DNA from: an uncultured Clostridium sp.
GTDB taxonomy: Bacteria > Bacillota > Clostridia > TANB77 > CAG-508
DNA length: 64,000 nt
Direction: 5' to 3'
Assembly (NCBI GenBank): GCA_946404215.1
Contig: CAMJCT010000001.1
Location: 62,001-126,000 of the forward strand
In this document: positions 1 to 7,394 of the stretch, piece after piece
Layout of the letters: every line of letters starts with the position of its first letter
Position numbering within the stretch: position 1 is the first letter of the stretch
Program-made: the position numbers and the translations under genes
The notes under the pieces: model-generated
Told to the model about the DNA's origin: nothing
Databases searched by the model: none
What the model saw: the letters and a program-made list of their open reading frames with translations, nothing else

Positions 1-2
1 CT

Positions 3-308
3 AAAACTGTAAAGATGTGCGATATGTCCAGAGACACAGCAGCAAAAGTTTTTATGATGTTGAACCCTGGCAAGGTAAAATATGCTATCATGGGCGAAAT
101 ATTTGATGACTGTCCTTTACCTGATCTCGTGCTTATTACAGATGTTGAACCGAAAGATTTAGTATATCCTGAAGGATGGTATTATGCAAAAGGCACATTC
201 CGCAACAAGCACACTAGCACTACAGGCATGTACTCTACAATCGAAATGATGAAGAGCAACGGACAGTTCTGGGAAAACTATGCTAAGTATTGCACTAAGG
301 ACATGTAA
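3..308 (+). CDS. Unknown protein, C-terminal part (5' end outside window)
   Basis: The frame is open from the window edge, so the true start is upstream; the first internal ATG is at 15. About 100 residues are visible, with several Met and Cys residues, an aromatic-rich stretch (YPEGWYYAKGTF) and a hydrophilic C-terminus. There is no obvious signal peptide or membrane segment. I do not recognise the family. Codon use is richer in G and C than in the cassette genes that follow, so this gene and the next ones probably have different histories. A clear intrinsic terminator follows about 30 bases after the stop. Confidence 0.55.
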   Translation, partial: KTVKMCDMSRDTAAKVFMMLNPGKVKYAIMGEIFDDCPLPDLVLITDVEPKDLVYPEGWYYAKGTFRNKHTSTTGMYSTIEMMKSNGQFWENYAKYCTKDM

Positions 309-337
309 TTGTGAAGCCATAAAAAAGAAATATCTTT

Positions 338-365
338 CTCACTCGCAAGAGTGAGTTTTCTATTT
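338..365 (+). terminator. Intrinsic terminator of the first gene
   Basis: A perfect 7-bp stem (CTCACTC / GAGTGAG) with a GCAA tetraloop is followed by a T-rich run. It lies about 30 bases downstream of the first stop codon. Confidence 0.8.
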
Positions 366-479
366 ATATTTTAAAAAGATTGTTAGATGAACAAGTCGAC
401 ATTATATTAAGAGCATTAGAATTAATATATTACAAAATTCTAATCTATTAAAAATTATTTCAAAATTTTATAAAAATAT

Positions 480-760
480 AGAATTTTTGAATTTTATCTA
501 AATTTTGATAAAGATAGAAAATTTAGATATTTTTTTAAATTTTGAAAAATATAAAAATTAAAAACAAAAAATTAAAAATTACAAAACAGAAAAGAAATAG
601 AAAATAAAAAATTTGATAAAATAATTTAAAAATTTATAAAATGCAAAAAAAACTATTGAACTAAATTTTTTTTAAAATTACAAAGAGGGAGGTAAGAAGA
701 TACCATATTGACTGACATAATTCGTGATATATAACATTGCACAAAATCAAAGTTTTCGCA
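480..760. repeat. AT-rich cassette-flanking repeat, copy 1
   Basis: About 280 bases align with 3840-4115 (copy 3). A shorter part aligns with about 1945-2025 (copy 2). The best-conserved segment runs from AAAATTACAAAGAGGGAGG to the ATATAACATTGCACAAAA stretch. No gene is visible in 366-914. This interval holds the repeat plus the promoter and leader of the next unit. Confidence 0.7.
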
Positions 761-817
761 CATTGAGATGTTGAAAAATCAATAGTTATAGAAGATTTAA
801 ATAAGACTGATAGTTAG

Positions 818-846
818 TTGTAATTATCAGTCTTTTGTTATATAAT
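818..846 (+). promoter_or_regulatory. Cassette promoter 1 with overlapping inverted repeat and conserved leader
   Basis: TTGTAA and TATAAT are separated by exactly 17 bases. An imperfect inverted repeat (GACTGATA / TATCAGTC, about 805-832) overlaps the -35 box and could be an operator or the terminator of upstream transcription. The transcribed leader carries a second imperfect palindrome (TTCGTAA at 856-862, TTGCGAA at 873-879). The same arrangement recurs at 2056-2117. Confidence 0.75.
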
Positions 847-914
847 AAGGAAAAATTCGTAACATTGTAATATTGCGAACATGTTAGACTAAAAATAAAG
901 GAGTAGTATAGGAA

Positions 915-1367
915 ATGAAAATCTTTAATTTAAAAGAAAAGATTCAATATTTAGATGAGGTTGTGGAACTTGAACATGATGAATGGGGAAATAATCCTGA
1001 AGACGATAGAGAGCATAGACTTCAAAACAAAAAGGAAAAGATACTAAAACACTTAGATGATAATGATTTTTGTAAGCTAATTTTGACATCTAATGATAAA
1101 TTAATTGGTTTTATATCAATATTTCCAAATGATTCAGATAAGTATTTAAATTTAGCTCCTTGGTATGCAACGATGTATGTAAAAGAAGAATATCGAGGTA
1201 AGGGATATTCTAAAATACTAAATGAAGCTATATTAAAAGAAGCTAAAATGCGTGGATATAAAGTTATATATCTAAAAACAGAATTGACTAATTATTATGA
1301 AAAATTTGGAGCAAAATTTGTAGAGAACATTACAGATAAAGAAAAATTACTAAAATTTGATTTATAA
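915..1367 (+). CDS. GNAT-family N-acetyltransferase
   Basis: This predicted cytosolic acetyl-CoA-dependent acetyltransferase has 150 residues, usual for a single GNAT domain. The acetyl-CoA-binding motif A is visible near residues 90-100 (EEYRGKGYSK). It is preceded by the beta-strand KLIGFISIF and followed by a C-terminal YYEKFGAKFVE segment typical of the fold. The substrate cannot be told; relatives modify amines, peptides or antibiotics. The start is supported by AAAGGAG at 897-903. The gene is first in a two-gene unit with its own promoter (818-846) and terminator (1869-1920), within the repeat-flanked cassette region. Confidence 0.85.
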   Translation: MKIFNLKEKIQYLDEVVELEHDEWGNNPEDDREHRLQNKKEKILKHLDDNDFCKLILTSNDKLIGFISIFPNDSDKYLNLAPWYATMYVKEEYRGKGYSKILNEAILKEAKMRGYKVIYLKTELTNYYEKFGAKFVENITDKEKLLKFDL

Positions 1368-1404
1368 ATAATAAAATACGATTATAAATGAAAGGAGTAA
1401 AATA

Positions 1405-1812
1405 ATGGATAAGAGAATGAATAAAGAAGAATTAATTAATTTAATTAAAACATTAAAAATTTCTAAAGAAGAATTTTGGATTCTTTCATCTGGTGCTTTA
1501 GTATTAAGAGGTATATTTCCAGATGCAGGAGATCTTGATATTGCAGTAACTAATAAAGGAATGGAAGAGTTAAAAAATAATTATATTTTAATTCCCAAAA
1601 ATTGCGAATTAGGACAGTTTTATAAAGTAACAGAAAATGTGGAATGTGTTTGTGATGGTGACAAAGAAAATATAGAATTTCAACCAGAGAAAATTGGAGA
1701 GTTTTATGTACAAAATATTTATCAATATTTAAATTTTTTAAAAAATAGTGAAAGAGAAAAAGATAAAAAAAGAATACCACTAGTGGAAGAATATATAAAA
1801 AATAATTATTAA
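1405..1812 (+). CDS. Small nucleotidyltransferase-like protein
   Basis: This 135-residue protein resembles the minimal or AbiEii-like nucleotidyltransferase fold. A glycine-containing turn (SSGALVLRG, residues about 29-37) is followed by the acidic metal-binding element DAGDLDIAV (about 40-48). The rest, with its lysine-rich C-terminal helix, is short for an antibiotic nucleotidyltransferase. The target is unknown, and it could equally act on a tRNA or partner protein. AAAGGAG lies just upstream of the ATG. It is the second gene of the first cassette, 37 bases after the acetyltransferase, and is followed by a terminator shared in sequence with cassette 2. Confidence 0.6.
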   Translation: MDKRMNKEELINLIKTLKISKEEFWILSSGALVLRGIFPDAGDLDIAVTNKGMEELKNNYILIPKNCELGQFYKVTENVECVCDGDKENIEFQPEKIGEFYVQNIYQYLNFLKNSEREKDKKRIPLVEEYIKNNY

Positions 1813-1868
1813 AACTTGTTCGCACTATTTTAGTATTCAGAACAAGATTAATATAAAAATAGTAAAAT

Positions 1869-1920
1869 TTGCAGTTTTGTAGGTAGGGGACTTAAAATCC
1901 TCAAAATTGCAATTTTTTTT
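1869..1920 (+). terminator. Cassette terminator 1
   Basis: Stem TTGCAGTTTTG (1869-1879) pairs with CAAAATTGCAA (1902-1912), followed by a long T run. The loop contains GGTAGGGGACTTAAAATCC. The same structure with nearly the same loop recurs at 3772-3822, after cassette 2. Confidence 0.8.
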
Positions 1921-1944
1921 ATTTTTTTTTAAAATGAAATTTTC

Positions 1945-2025
1945 GAAATTAAAGAGAGGGAAGCTAGAAGAACGTATATTGACATGTCCAAATTCTTATA
2001 TACAACATTGCTAAAATCAAAGTAT
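1945..2025. repeat. Cassette-flanking repeat, copy 2 (partial)
   Basis: This stretch aligns with the conserved core of copies 1 and 3 (AGAGGGAAGCTAGAAGAAC and the following ATATACAACATTGC). It lacks their long AT-rich upstream half. No gene is visible in 1813-2147, which holds terminator 1, this repeat and promoter 2. Confidence 0.65.
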
Positions 2026-2055
2026 CCGCCCGTTTTATATTAAGGCTGATAATTG

Positions 2056-2084
2056 TTGTAATTATCAGTCTTTTGTTATATAAT
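2056..2084 (+). promoter_or_regulatory. Cassette promoter 2
   Basis: TTGTAA, a 17-base spacer and TATAAT match promoter 1, including the spacer sequence. An inverted repeat (CTGATAATT / AATTATCAG) again overlaps the -35 box. The leader palindrome TTCGTAA (2094-2100) / TTGCGAA (2111-2117) is also kept. Confidence 0.75.
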
Positions 2085-2147
2085 AAGGAAAAATTCGTAA
2101 TATTGTAATCTTGCGAACAAGTGGGAATAGAAAATTAGGAGAAAAAG

Positions 2148-2672
2148 ATGAAAATAAATGAAATAAAAAATCCTCAAGATGTATATAAATTTATGACTGA
2201 TAATATAGAATATGGTTGGATTGACATTAATGGAAATATACATCTTAATACAATGAAAGAATTTCGTAAAATTTACAGGACAATTTCTATAGAAGAAATT
2301 TTAGATTATAAAATTGGAACATGTATTGATCAAGTTAATCTAATGCATTATTTGTTAAATAAGATTAATATAAAAAATAAAATGTATTGCTGTAGAATAT
2401 TTGAGCCAGATGATTATGGAAATTTAGAGGAAGAAGAACATATGCATTGTTTTATTCTATATTATGAGAATAATAAAGTTTATCATATGGAACACCCAAA
2501 TTTTGAGAAAAAAGGAATTTATGAATATACATCAGAAGAAGAAGCAATAAAAACAATAGTAGATTATTATATAAAATTAAGAGGCGGAAAAGATAGCCCT
2601 ACAAAAGAATTTTTTGAAATACCAGTTGGTATTTCATTCAAAGAATTTAATAAATATATTAATCATGTATAA
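2148..2672 (+). CDS. Transglutaminase-like superfamily protein
   Basis: This 174-residue protein has no signal peptide. It shows the Cys-His pattern of the transglutaminase/cysteine-peptidase-like fold: GTCIDQVNLMHYLL (Cys near residue 64) and then EHMHCFILYY (His near 104), followed by an HMEHP segment. The family assignment rests on this pattern only. Some members are catalytic and others not, and no substrate can be named. It is the first gene of cassette 2, starting about 60 bases after the promoter with AGGAG upstream, and reads into a kinase-like and a HIT-type gene with very short gaps. Confidence 0.5.
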   Translation: MKINEIKNPQDVYKFMTDNIEYGWIDINGNIHLNTMKEFRKIYRTISIEEILDYKIGTCIDQVNLMHYLLNKINIKNKMYCCRIFEPDDYGNLEEEEHMHCFILYYENNKVYHMEHPNFEKKGIYEYTSEEEAIKTIVDYYIKLRGGKDSPTKEFFEIPVGISFKEFNKYINHV

Positions 2673-2687
2673 AGGAAGTGAAATAAA

Positions 2688-3194
2688 ATGTCAAAATTAT
2701 ATATAATTACAGGACCAGCAGGAGTTGGTAAAAGTACAATTTCAAGAAAAATTGCAGAATCTAAAAATAAATCTGTTTTACTAGAAGGAGATGACATATA
2801 TCATCAAGTAGTTGGTGGATATGTTCAAGCTTGGAAAGAAGAAAATCACTTAGATATATTTTGGAAGGTATGTATAAGCACAATAAGAACTTATTTAGAA
2901 GATGGATATGATGTAATATTTAATTATATTGTAACTCCTACACAATTAAAACAAATGCAAGAAGAATTTAAAGACTATGATATAAAATTTGTTGTTTTAT
3001 TAGTAGATGAAAAAATGTTGCTCTTAAGAGATAAAGAGAGACCAAAGGATTGCCAAATGAACGAACGTTGCATTACTTTGTTAAATAGTTTTAAGAATAA
3101 TAATTATAACAAACAAAACATATTAGATACATCTAATCTTAAATTTAATGAAACAGTTGATATTATTGAAAATAGTAATAGATTTAATTTATAG
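2688..3194 (+). CDS. P-loop kinase-like protein
   Basis: This 168-residue NTP-binding protein has an N-terminal Walker A motif, GPAGVGKST, at residues about 9-17. A DD pair follows near residue 35 (LEGDDIYH), as in small-molecule kinases of the shikimate, adenylate or chloramphenicol-phosphotransferase type. An LRDKERPKD segment may be the lid. A plausible role is phosphorylation of a small metabolite or drug; the substrate is not visible. GGAAG precedes the ATG. The gene lies 15 bases after its upstream neighbour in the cassette 2 operon. Confidence 0.7.
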   Translation: MSKLYIITGPAGVGKSTISRKIAESKNKSVLLEGDDIYHQVVGGYVQAWKEENHLDIFWKVCISTIRTYLEDGYDVIFNYIVTPTQLKQMQEEFKDYDIKFVVLLVDEKMLLLRDKERPKDCQMNERCITLLNSFKNNNYNKQNILDTSNLKFNETVDIIENSNRFNL

Positions 3195-3208
3195 GAGAAT
3201 AATAATAT

Positions 3209-3718
3209 ATGGATAATTTAAAGAATTTAAAAAATGAAGAAGTTGTCGAGTTAATAAAAAGCGGTAATATAGAAGTTGCCGATATAGTTGATTCTGGAAT
3301 ATGTCCTACTTGCTTTGATAAACAAAACAATCATATTTTATATGGGAATAACGTGGATAAAATTATTTTTGAAAATGATAAGTTTGAATGTTTTTTAGTG
3401 GGAAATCCTAGAGCAGATGGACATGTCGCTATTAGCACGAAAAAACATTTTAAAGATATGATGGAAATAGATAATGAAACTTGCAAAGAAATATTTTTAA
3501 TAGCCAAAAAGCTTATGAAGTTGTTAAAAGAAACATATCAGAGTGAAAGTGTTTATCTATGTACAATGTGCGATGGACCGATGAATCATTTTCATATACA
3601 ATTAATTCCAAGATATTCATTTGAAAAGAGAGGTTCAAAAAATTTTGTTAAACCAAGATTTGAATACAAAGAAGATAAAGAAAAGCTTATAAAATTAAGA
3701 GAAGGAATGAAAAACTAG
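3209..3718 (+). CDS. HIT-superfamily nucleotide-binding protein
   Basis: This 169-residue cytosolic protein has a C-terminal NHFHIQLIPRY segment. This is the histidine-triad active site in its HxHxQ form, as in GalT and Ap4A phosphorylase-type members, so a nucleotidyl-transfer or dinucleotide-cleaving role is likely. An N-terminal CPTC pair and a later CTMC pair may bind metal. AGGAG precedes the ATG. It is the last gene of cassette 2, 14 bases after the kinase-like gene, and is followed by terminator 2. The neighbours suggest a small nucleotide-linked modification operon, but that is inference. Confidence 0.75.
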   Translation: MDNLKNLKNEEVVELIKSGNIEVADIVDSGICPTCFDKQNNHILYGNNVDKIIFENDKFECFLVGNPRADGHVAISTKKHFKDMMEIDNETCKEIFLIAKKLMKLLKETYQSESVYLCTMCDGPMNHFHIQLIPRYSFEKRGSKNFVKPRFEYKEDKEKLIKLREGMKN

Positions 3719-3771
3719 ATGTTTACAATATTTTGGTATTAAGAACAAGAATAATATAAAAATAGTAAAAT

Positions 3772-3822
3772 TTGCAGTTTTGGAGGTAGGGGACTAAAAT
3801 CTTCAAAACTGCAAATTTTTTG
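3772..3822 (+). terminator. Cassette terminator 2
   Basis: Stem TTGCAGTTTTG (3772-3782) pairs with CAAAACTGCAA (3804-3814), then a T run follows. The loop GGAGGTAGGGGACTAAAATC is nearly the same as in terminator 1. Confidence 0.8.
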
Positions 3823-3839
3823 TTATTTTTGTAAAAAAT

Positions 3840-4115
3840 GAGATTTCAGAAATTTATAGAAATTTACGTAAAAATGAAAAATTTCAAGATTTTGTAAAAT
3901 TCAGAAAAATTATAAAAACGTAAAACAAAAATTTAAATTGAAAATTACATAGCAGAAAAGAAATAGAAAATAAAAATTTTAATAAAATATATTAAAAAAT
4001 TATAAAATTCCAAAAACTAAAGAATTAAAAATTTTTTAAAATTACAAAGAGGGAGGCTAGAAGAACATATATTGATAGGTCCAATTTCTTATATATAACA
4101 TTGCACAAAACCAAA
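3840..4115. repeat. AT-rich cassette-flanking repeat, copy 3
   Basis: This is the long form of the repeat, aligning over its length with 480-760. Unlike the other copies it is not followed by the promoter/leader block or by genes. A related fragment (GTGCAATAAGAGATA) also occurs near 7345. Confidence 0.65.
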
Positions 4116-5065
4116 GTTTTGTGCAATGCGAGATAGGGTTCAAAAAGAAGATACCTGTTTCAAGTACGGCACTCAAGCCTTGATAACACTTGCTTACAAG
4201 CCTTTAATAGTATCTAATATTAATTGTTTTTTGTTTATTTTAGCATATTCTTTAGTAATTTTTCTGTTTTCAGTATTTTTCAGTAAAACGGCGGTTTTTT
4301 ATTTCTACCCATATTTATTATTCATTATTATAATTTTAATTCATTTTATTTATATTCTTATTTTAAATCTTATATTTTGAACAACAACGTATATTACTAA
4401 AAATAAAAAACGCCTTAAAAACGATTTTAGCGTTTCGTCTTAAAATAGCCTTATATTTTAGACAACAAACTATATGGCTAATTTATAAAAACGGCTTAAA
4501 ATCGATTTTCGTGCGTCGTTTTTTAGCAATTTTTGAGCTAAACTCAAGTTGCTGCAATAATTACAAAGATTTATATAAATCAATAAAAATTACATATTGT
4601 TAGAATAATTATGTATAAAAATTAAATAATAATTTTATGAAAGTATTTATATAAGAAGATTTCATCAATTATAAATTAAAGTACAATTTATTTAGACGAT
4701 TAGTTTTATTACTTAAATATAAAAATGTCTTAAAAACGATTTTCAGAGGTCTGGATTTGTAAAATTATAATTAAATACAAAATTATTATAAAAAAATCCA
4801 TATTTAACATTGCACAAATTTTAAAATCTTAAATTTAAATTTGAATTTTAAAAATCTAAAATTTTAAAATTCATAAATTTATAATTTTAATCAAAATAAA
4901 ATTTTTAATAATTTTTATTTTTTTGATATTTGTAAAAATTATTTATGTTGAAAAATTTTTTTAAAGCTTCTTCCCCCTTTAATTTTTAAAATTTTAAAAA
5001 TTTTATATTTTTGTATTTTTTAAATTACAAAATCCTCTATGCCCCCTACTCCAGTAATTTATAAA
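4116..5065. other. Gene-free AT-rich stretch with a short recurring motif
   Basis: I see no credible gene here; the open frame at 4126-4380 has no ribosome site and a composition like random AT-rich sequence. A motif of the form CTTAAAAACGATTTT recurs at 4411-4428, 4491-4509 and 4726-4743. The segment looks like decayed DNA downstream of the last cassette repeat. Confidence 0.5.
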
Positions 5066-5104
5066 AAAGAAGAACAATTGTATCTTGTACAACTATTCTT
5101 CTTT
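5066..5104 (-). terminator. Terminator of the small gene at 5112
   Basis: A 16-base stem (5066-5081 with 5089-5104, two mismatches) is followed by a T run in the minus direction. It starts eight bases beyond the stop codon of the upstream gene. Confidence 0.75.
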
Positions 5105-5111
5105 CTTAGCC

Positions 5112-5300
5112 TTATTCAACAATCATTTCTAATTTGATACTGTGTTTGTCATCAGGCTTTGGTGGTTTACTCTGGTAAAAATCCCTATACTTTTTCAGCT
5201 CTCTTTGGGCTATTTCTTTAGTCCGACAGTATGCTTTAATTTCACCGCCTTTTTCATCATCATGAACAAATACAGCATAAAAAGTTTCCGTTTTTGCCAT
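5112..5300 (-). CDS. Small hypothetical protein carrying an in-frame CGG
   Basis: This 62-residue protein probably starts at the MAKTETF methionine, because GGAGGG lies eight bases before it; an upstream ATG at 5318 lacks this. It is highly charged, with a likely C-terminal helix (KEIAQRELKKYRDFY). I do not recognise its family. It contains CGG at 5223-5225, after a codon ending in T. Here the plain reading (Arg) gives the coherent protein, whereas a +1 shift would stop four codons later. It also uses CTG, unusual nearby, so it is probably acquired. Confidence 0.6.
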   Translation of the reverse strand: MAKTETFYAVFVHDDEKGGEIKAYCRTKEIAQRELKKYRDFYQSKPPKPDDKHSIKLEMIVE

Positions 5301-5422
5301 TATAAAACCCTCCTTCAAAAGTTGATATTGAAATTATATCATAAAAATAGTAAAAAGTAAACATAATTAAAAGTTATTCGTTAAAAAATCAATATTTCTT
5401 CACCATCCAAATTCACTATATT

Positions 5423-5833
5423 TTATTCCATTGCTATGTATCTATCATTTACTATATTAGTTGGTAATTCATTTATAGGAATCCATTTTAATTCTTCGTT
5501 TTTCTCTGGTTCATTAATATGGGGGTCACCAAGCCATTTATTAACTTTAAAATATCCATTATAATAAATGCAACCTTCAGATTTTTTATGGATTAGACAA
5601 ACAAAATCTAAATCATTTTCATTAATTGTAATTCCTAGTTCTTCTTTTGCCTCTCTACACATTGCATGTTTCATAGATTCATTAGCATCAACATGTCCTG
5701 ATGCTGATAAATCATAAAATCCGTCACAATATCCTGTATTTTTTCTTTTTTGGAAAAGAATCTCCTCATTACCATCATGTATTCTAGTAAGTAATAACAT
5801 TACTGCTGATGGATTCATAAATCTATCACTCAT
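5423..5833 (-). CDS. Nudix hydrolase
   Basis: This predicted cytosolic pyrophosphohydrolase has 136 residues, the usual length of a single Nudix domain. The full Nudix box is present at residues about 46-68: a Gly, then Glu after five residues, and a REAKEELGI end that supplies the metal-binding glutamates. The preceding FQKRKNTGYCDGFYDLS is typical of IDI- or MutT-like members. The substrate is not determinable. AGGAGG lies upstream of the ATG. It sits with MazG-like genes, so nucleotide-pool sanitation is one plausible theme. Confidence 0.9.
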   Translation of the reverse strand: MSDRFMNPSAVMLLLTRIHDGNEEILFQKRKNTGYCDGFYDLSASGHVDANESMKHAMCREAKEELGITINENDLDFVCLIHKKSEGCIYYNGYFKVNKWLGDPHINEPEKNEELKWIPINELPTNIVNDRYIAME

Positions 5834-5880
5834 ATCAAAAATCCTCCTTATTAAATCTATTTAAACTTTGAACTAAGAGA

Positions 5881-6204
5881 TTATCTTCCTGAATCTTCTT
5901 CACATTCTTTAACTCTAGTATTTACGCCATCAATAACCTTATATTCTCTTTTAGAATTTTTATAAACTTTTTTCTGTATTTCATCTTCTAAGTCTATTCC
6001 TAAAATTTCTGATAATCCTAATAAATATATAGCAACATCTGCAAGTTCTTCGCCTAAATCATTTTTCTTTTTTCTCCAAGCTTCATAGGCTTCTGCAACT
6101 TCTCCATAAGTTAAGCAAAACTCCTTATTAACATCCGTTACATTAAATCCTTTATCAACTTTATTTTGATATATTTCTTTTTGTAATTGTTTCAAATTTA
6201 CCAT
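5881..6204 (-). CDS. MazG-like nucleotide pyrophosphohydrolase 1
   Basis: The product is a small all-alpha NTP pyrophosphohydrolase of about 107 residues. The metal-binding pattern is visible as GEVAEAYEAW followed by EELADVAIYLLGL, the E..E and E..D elements of MazG/dUTPase-like proteins. The start is the MVNLKQL methionine, because GGAGGAAT sits just before it; the longer frame from 6219 overlaps that site. It is a close paralogue of the gene at 8533. It lies downstream of a broken RhuM-Fic gene in an accessory region. Confidence 0.85.
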   Translation of the reverse strand: MVNLKQLQKEIYQNKVDKGFNVTDVNKEFCLTYGEVAEAYEAWRKKKNDLGEELADVAIYLLGLSEILGIDLEDEIQKKVYKNSKREYKVIDGVNTRVKECEEDSGR

Positions 6205-6272
6205 ATAATATTCCTCCATTTTACATTTTATCTCTGCTAAAAATTAAAATTTATTTTCTAAATTCTTTTTCC

Positions 6273-7137
6273 TTAGTCATTCAAAAAATTCATTATTAAA
6301 TCAACTAAAACTTCTTTTTCTTTAGGGTTTGATTCTGCAATTAAAAGAGTTAATGCAGTTAAAGTATTATTATCAATTGTTTGCACTCCATTTTTATATA
6401 AAATTTCATAATAATTTAAAAAGTATATAAATAGAGTTGCTGCAATACGTTTATTTCCATCTTTGATATATATTTCCAATTATTGATTCTAGTCCTTTAT
6501 CCCTTTCAACTGCAAATAATGAACTCTCTTGATTAAATCGTAATTTTTCAATTACCTCTAGGCACTCTTCATATTTAATCATACGTTCATCAGTATTTCC
6601 TTTAATCTTCTTTAAAGTTTTATGATCATAATCATCTAATAAATCTAATGCTTTTGAATATCCACCAATTACTTTTAAAATTTCTTTTGCTTCATCACCT
6701 TGCAAGCGTTCATCAATACGATTTGCAATATCTATTATTTTTACTGTTTTTTCTAAATAGTCTAATCTTTTTTGATTTACTGCATAACCTTTTAACATAT
6801 AGTCTTTAAGAATTTTATTAGCCCATCTTCTAAAAACAACACCATTTTCTGATTTTACACGATATCCAACTGAAATAATAACATCTAAATTATAGTATTC
6901 AACATTGTATGTTTTTCCGTCTCTAGCAGTTGTCGCAAATTTTGCGATAACTGAATTATCATCTTTTAACTCTTCATTTAATGCATTATTAATATGTTTA
7001 CCAATAGTCTTGATGTCTCTATCAAATAATTCAGAAATTTGTTGTCTATTAAGCCACACAGTTTCATCTTTTAAGTTTACCTCTAACTTTACTCCTTGAT
7101 TTTCAAATAAAATAATTTCATTCTTTTTTTCGTTCAT
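6273..7137 (-). pseudogene. RhuM-Fic/Doc fusion gene, disrupted by deletion
   Basis: The N-terminal part (6451-7137, 228 residues) is a RhuM-family domain, with VWLNRQQISELF and a VGYRVKSENGVVFRRWA core. In intact relatives it continues into a Fic/Doc AMP- or phospho-transferase domain. Here the continuation is in another frame and begins directly at DGNKRIAATLF. About 30 expected residues are missing, including the catalytic HPF of HPFxDGNKR. The junction is GGAAATATATATCAAAGATGG. The Fic part should therefore be inactive even if made. A leader like that of this gene recurs as a relic at about 44952-45115. Upstream is a GGATGT-containing leader. Confidence 0.8.
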
Positions 7138-7285
7138 AAGAACACATCCTTTTTTTTAAAACTTAGTTCTTACAATATTTATTATTACATTTCAAATCTA
7201 TTATTCATTATTTCGAACTATTGTTTTTCATTTTATTTAATATTATTACATTTGTCAACAAATTCTACAAAAATATTTGAAAAAT

Positions 7286-7314
7286 AGTACCACCCTTTGT
7301 TATAAAAGGTGGTA
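7286..7314 (-). terminator. Hairpin terminator after the 7395-8832 operon
   Basis: GTACCACC at 7287-7294 pairs with GGTGGTAC at 7307-7314, extended by weaker pairs. In the minus direction it is followed by TATTTTTC. It lies about 80 bases beyond the stop at 7395. Confidence 0.6.
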
Positions 7315-7394
7315 CAAAAAAACGCCCAGTATCAAGGTTTCGTGCAATAAGAGATACGTGAAAATTTTTTATTTGAAAATTAAATTTATGCTAA

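Noticed and set aside
480..4130. Classical integron with attC sites
   Set aside because: No IntI-type integrase and no convincing attC core pair were found. Each unit has its own promoter, unlike normal cassettes.
4126..4380. Open frame of 84 residues
   Set aside because: No ribosome site, hydrophobic composition typical of T-rich noncoding DNA, and it starts inside the repeat.
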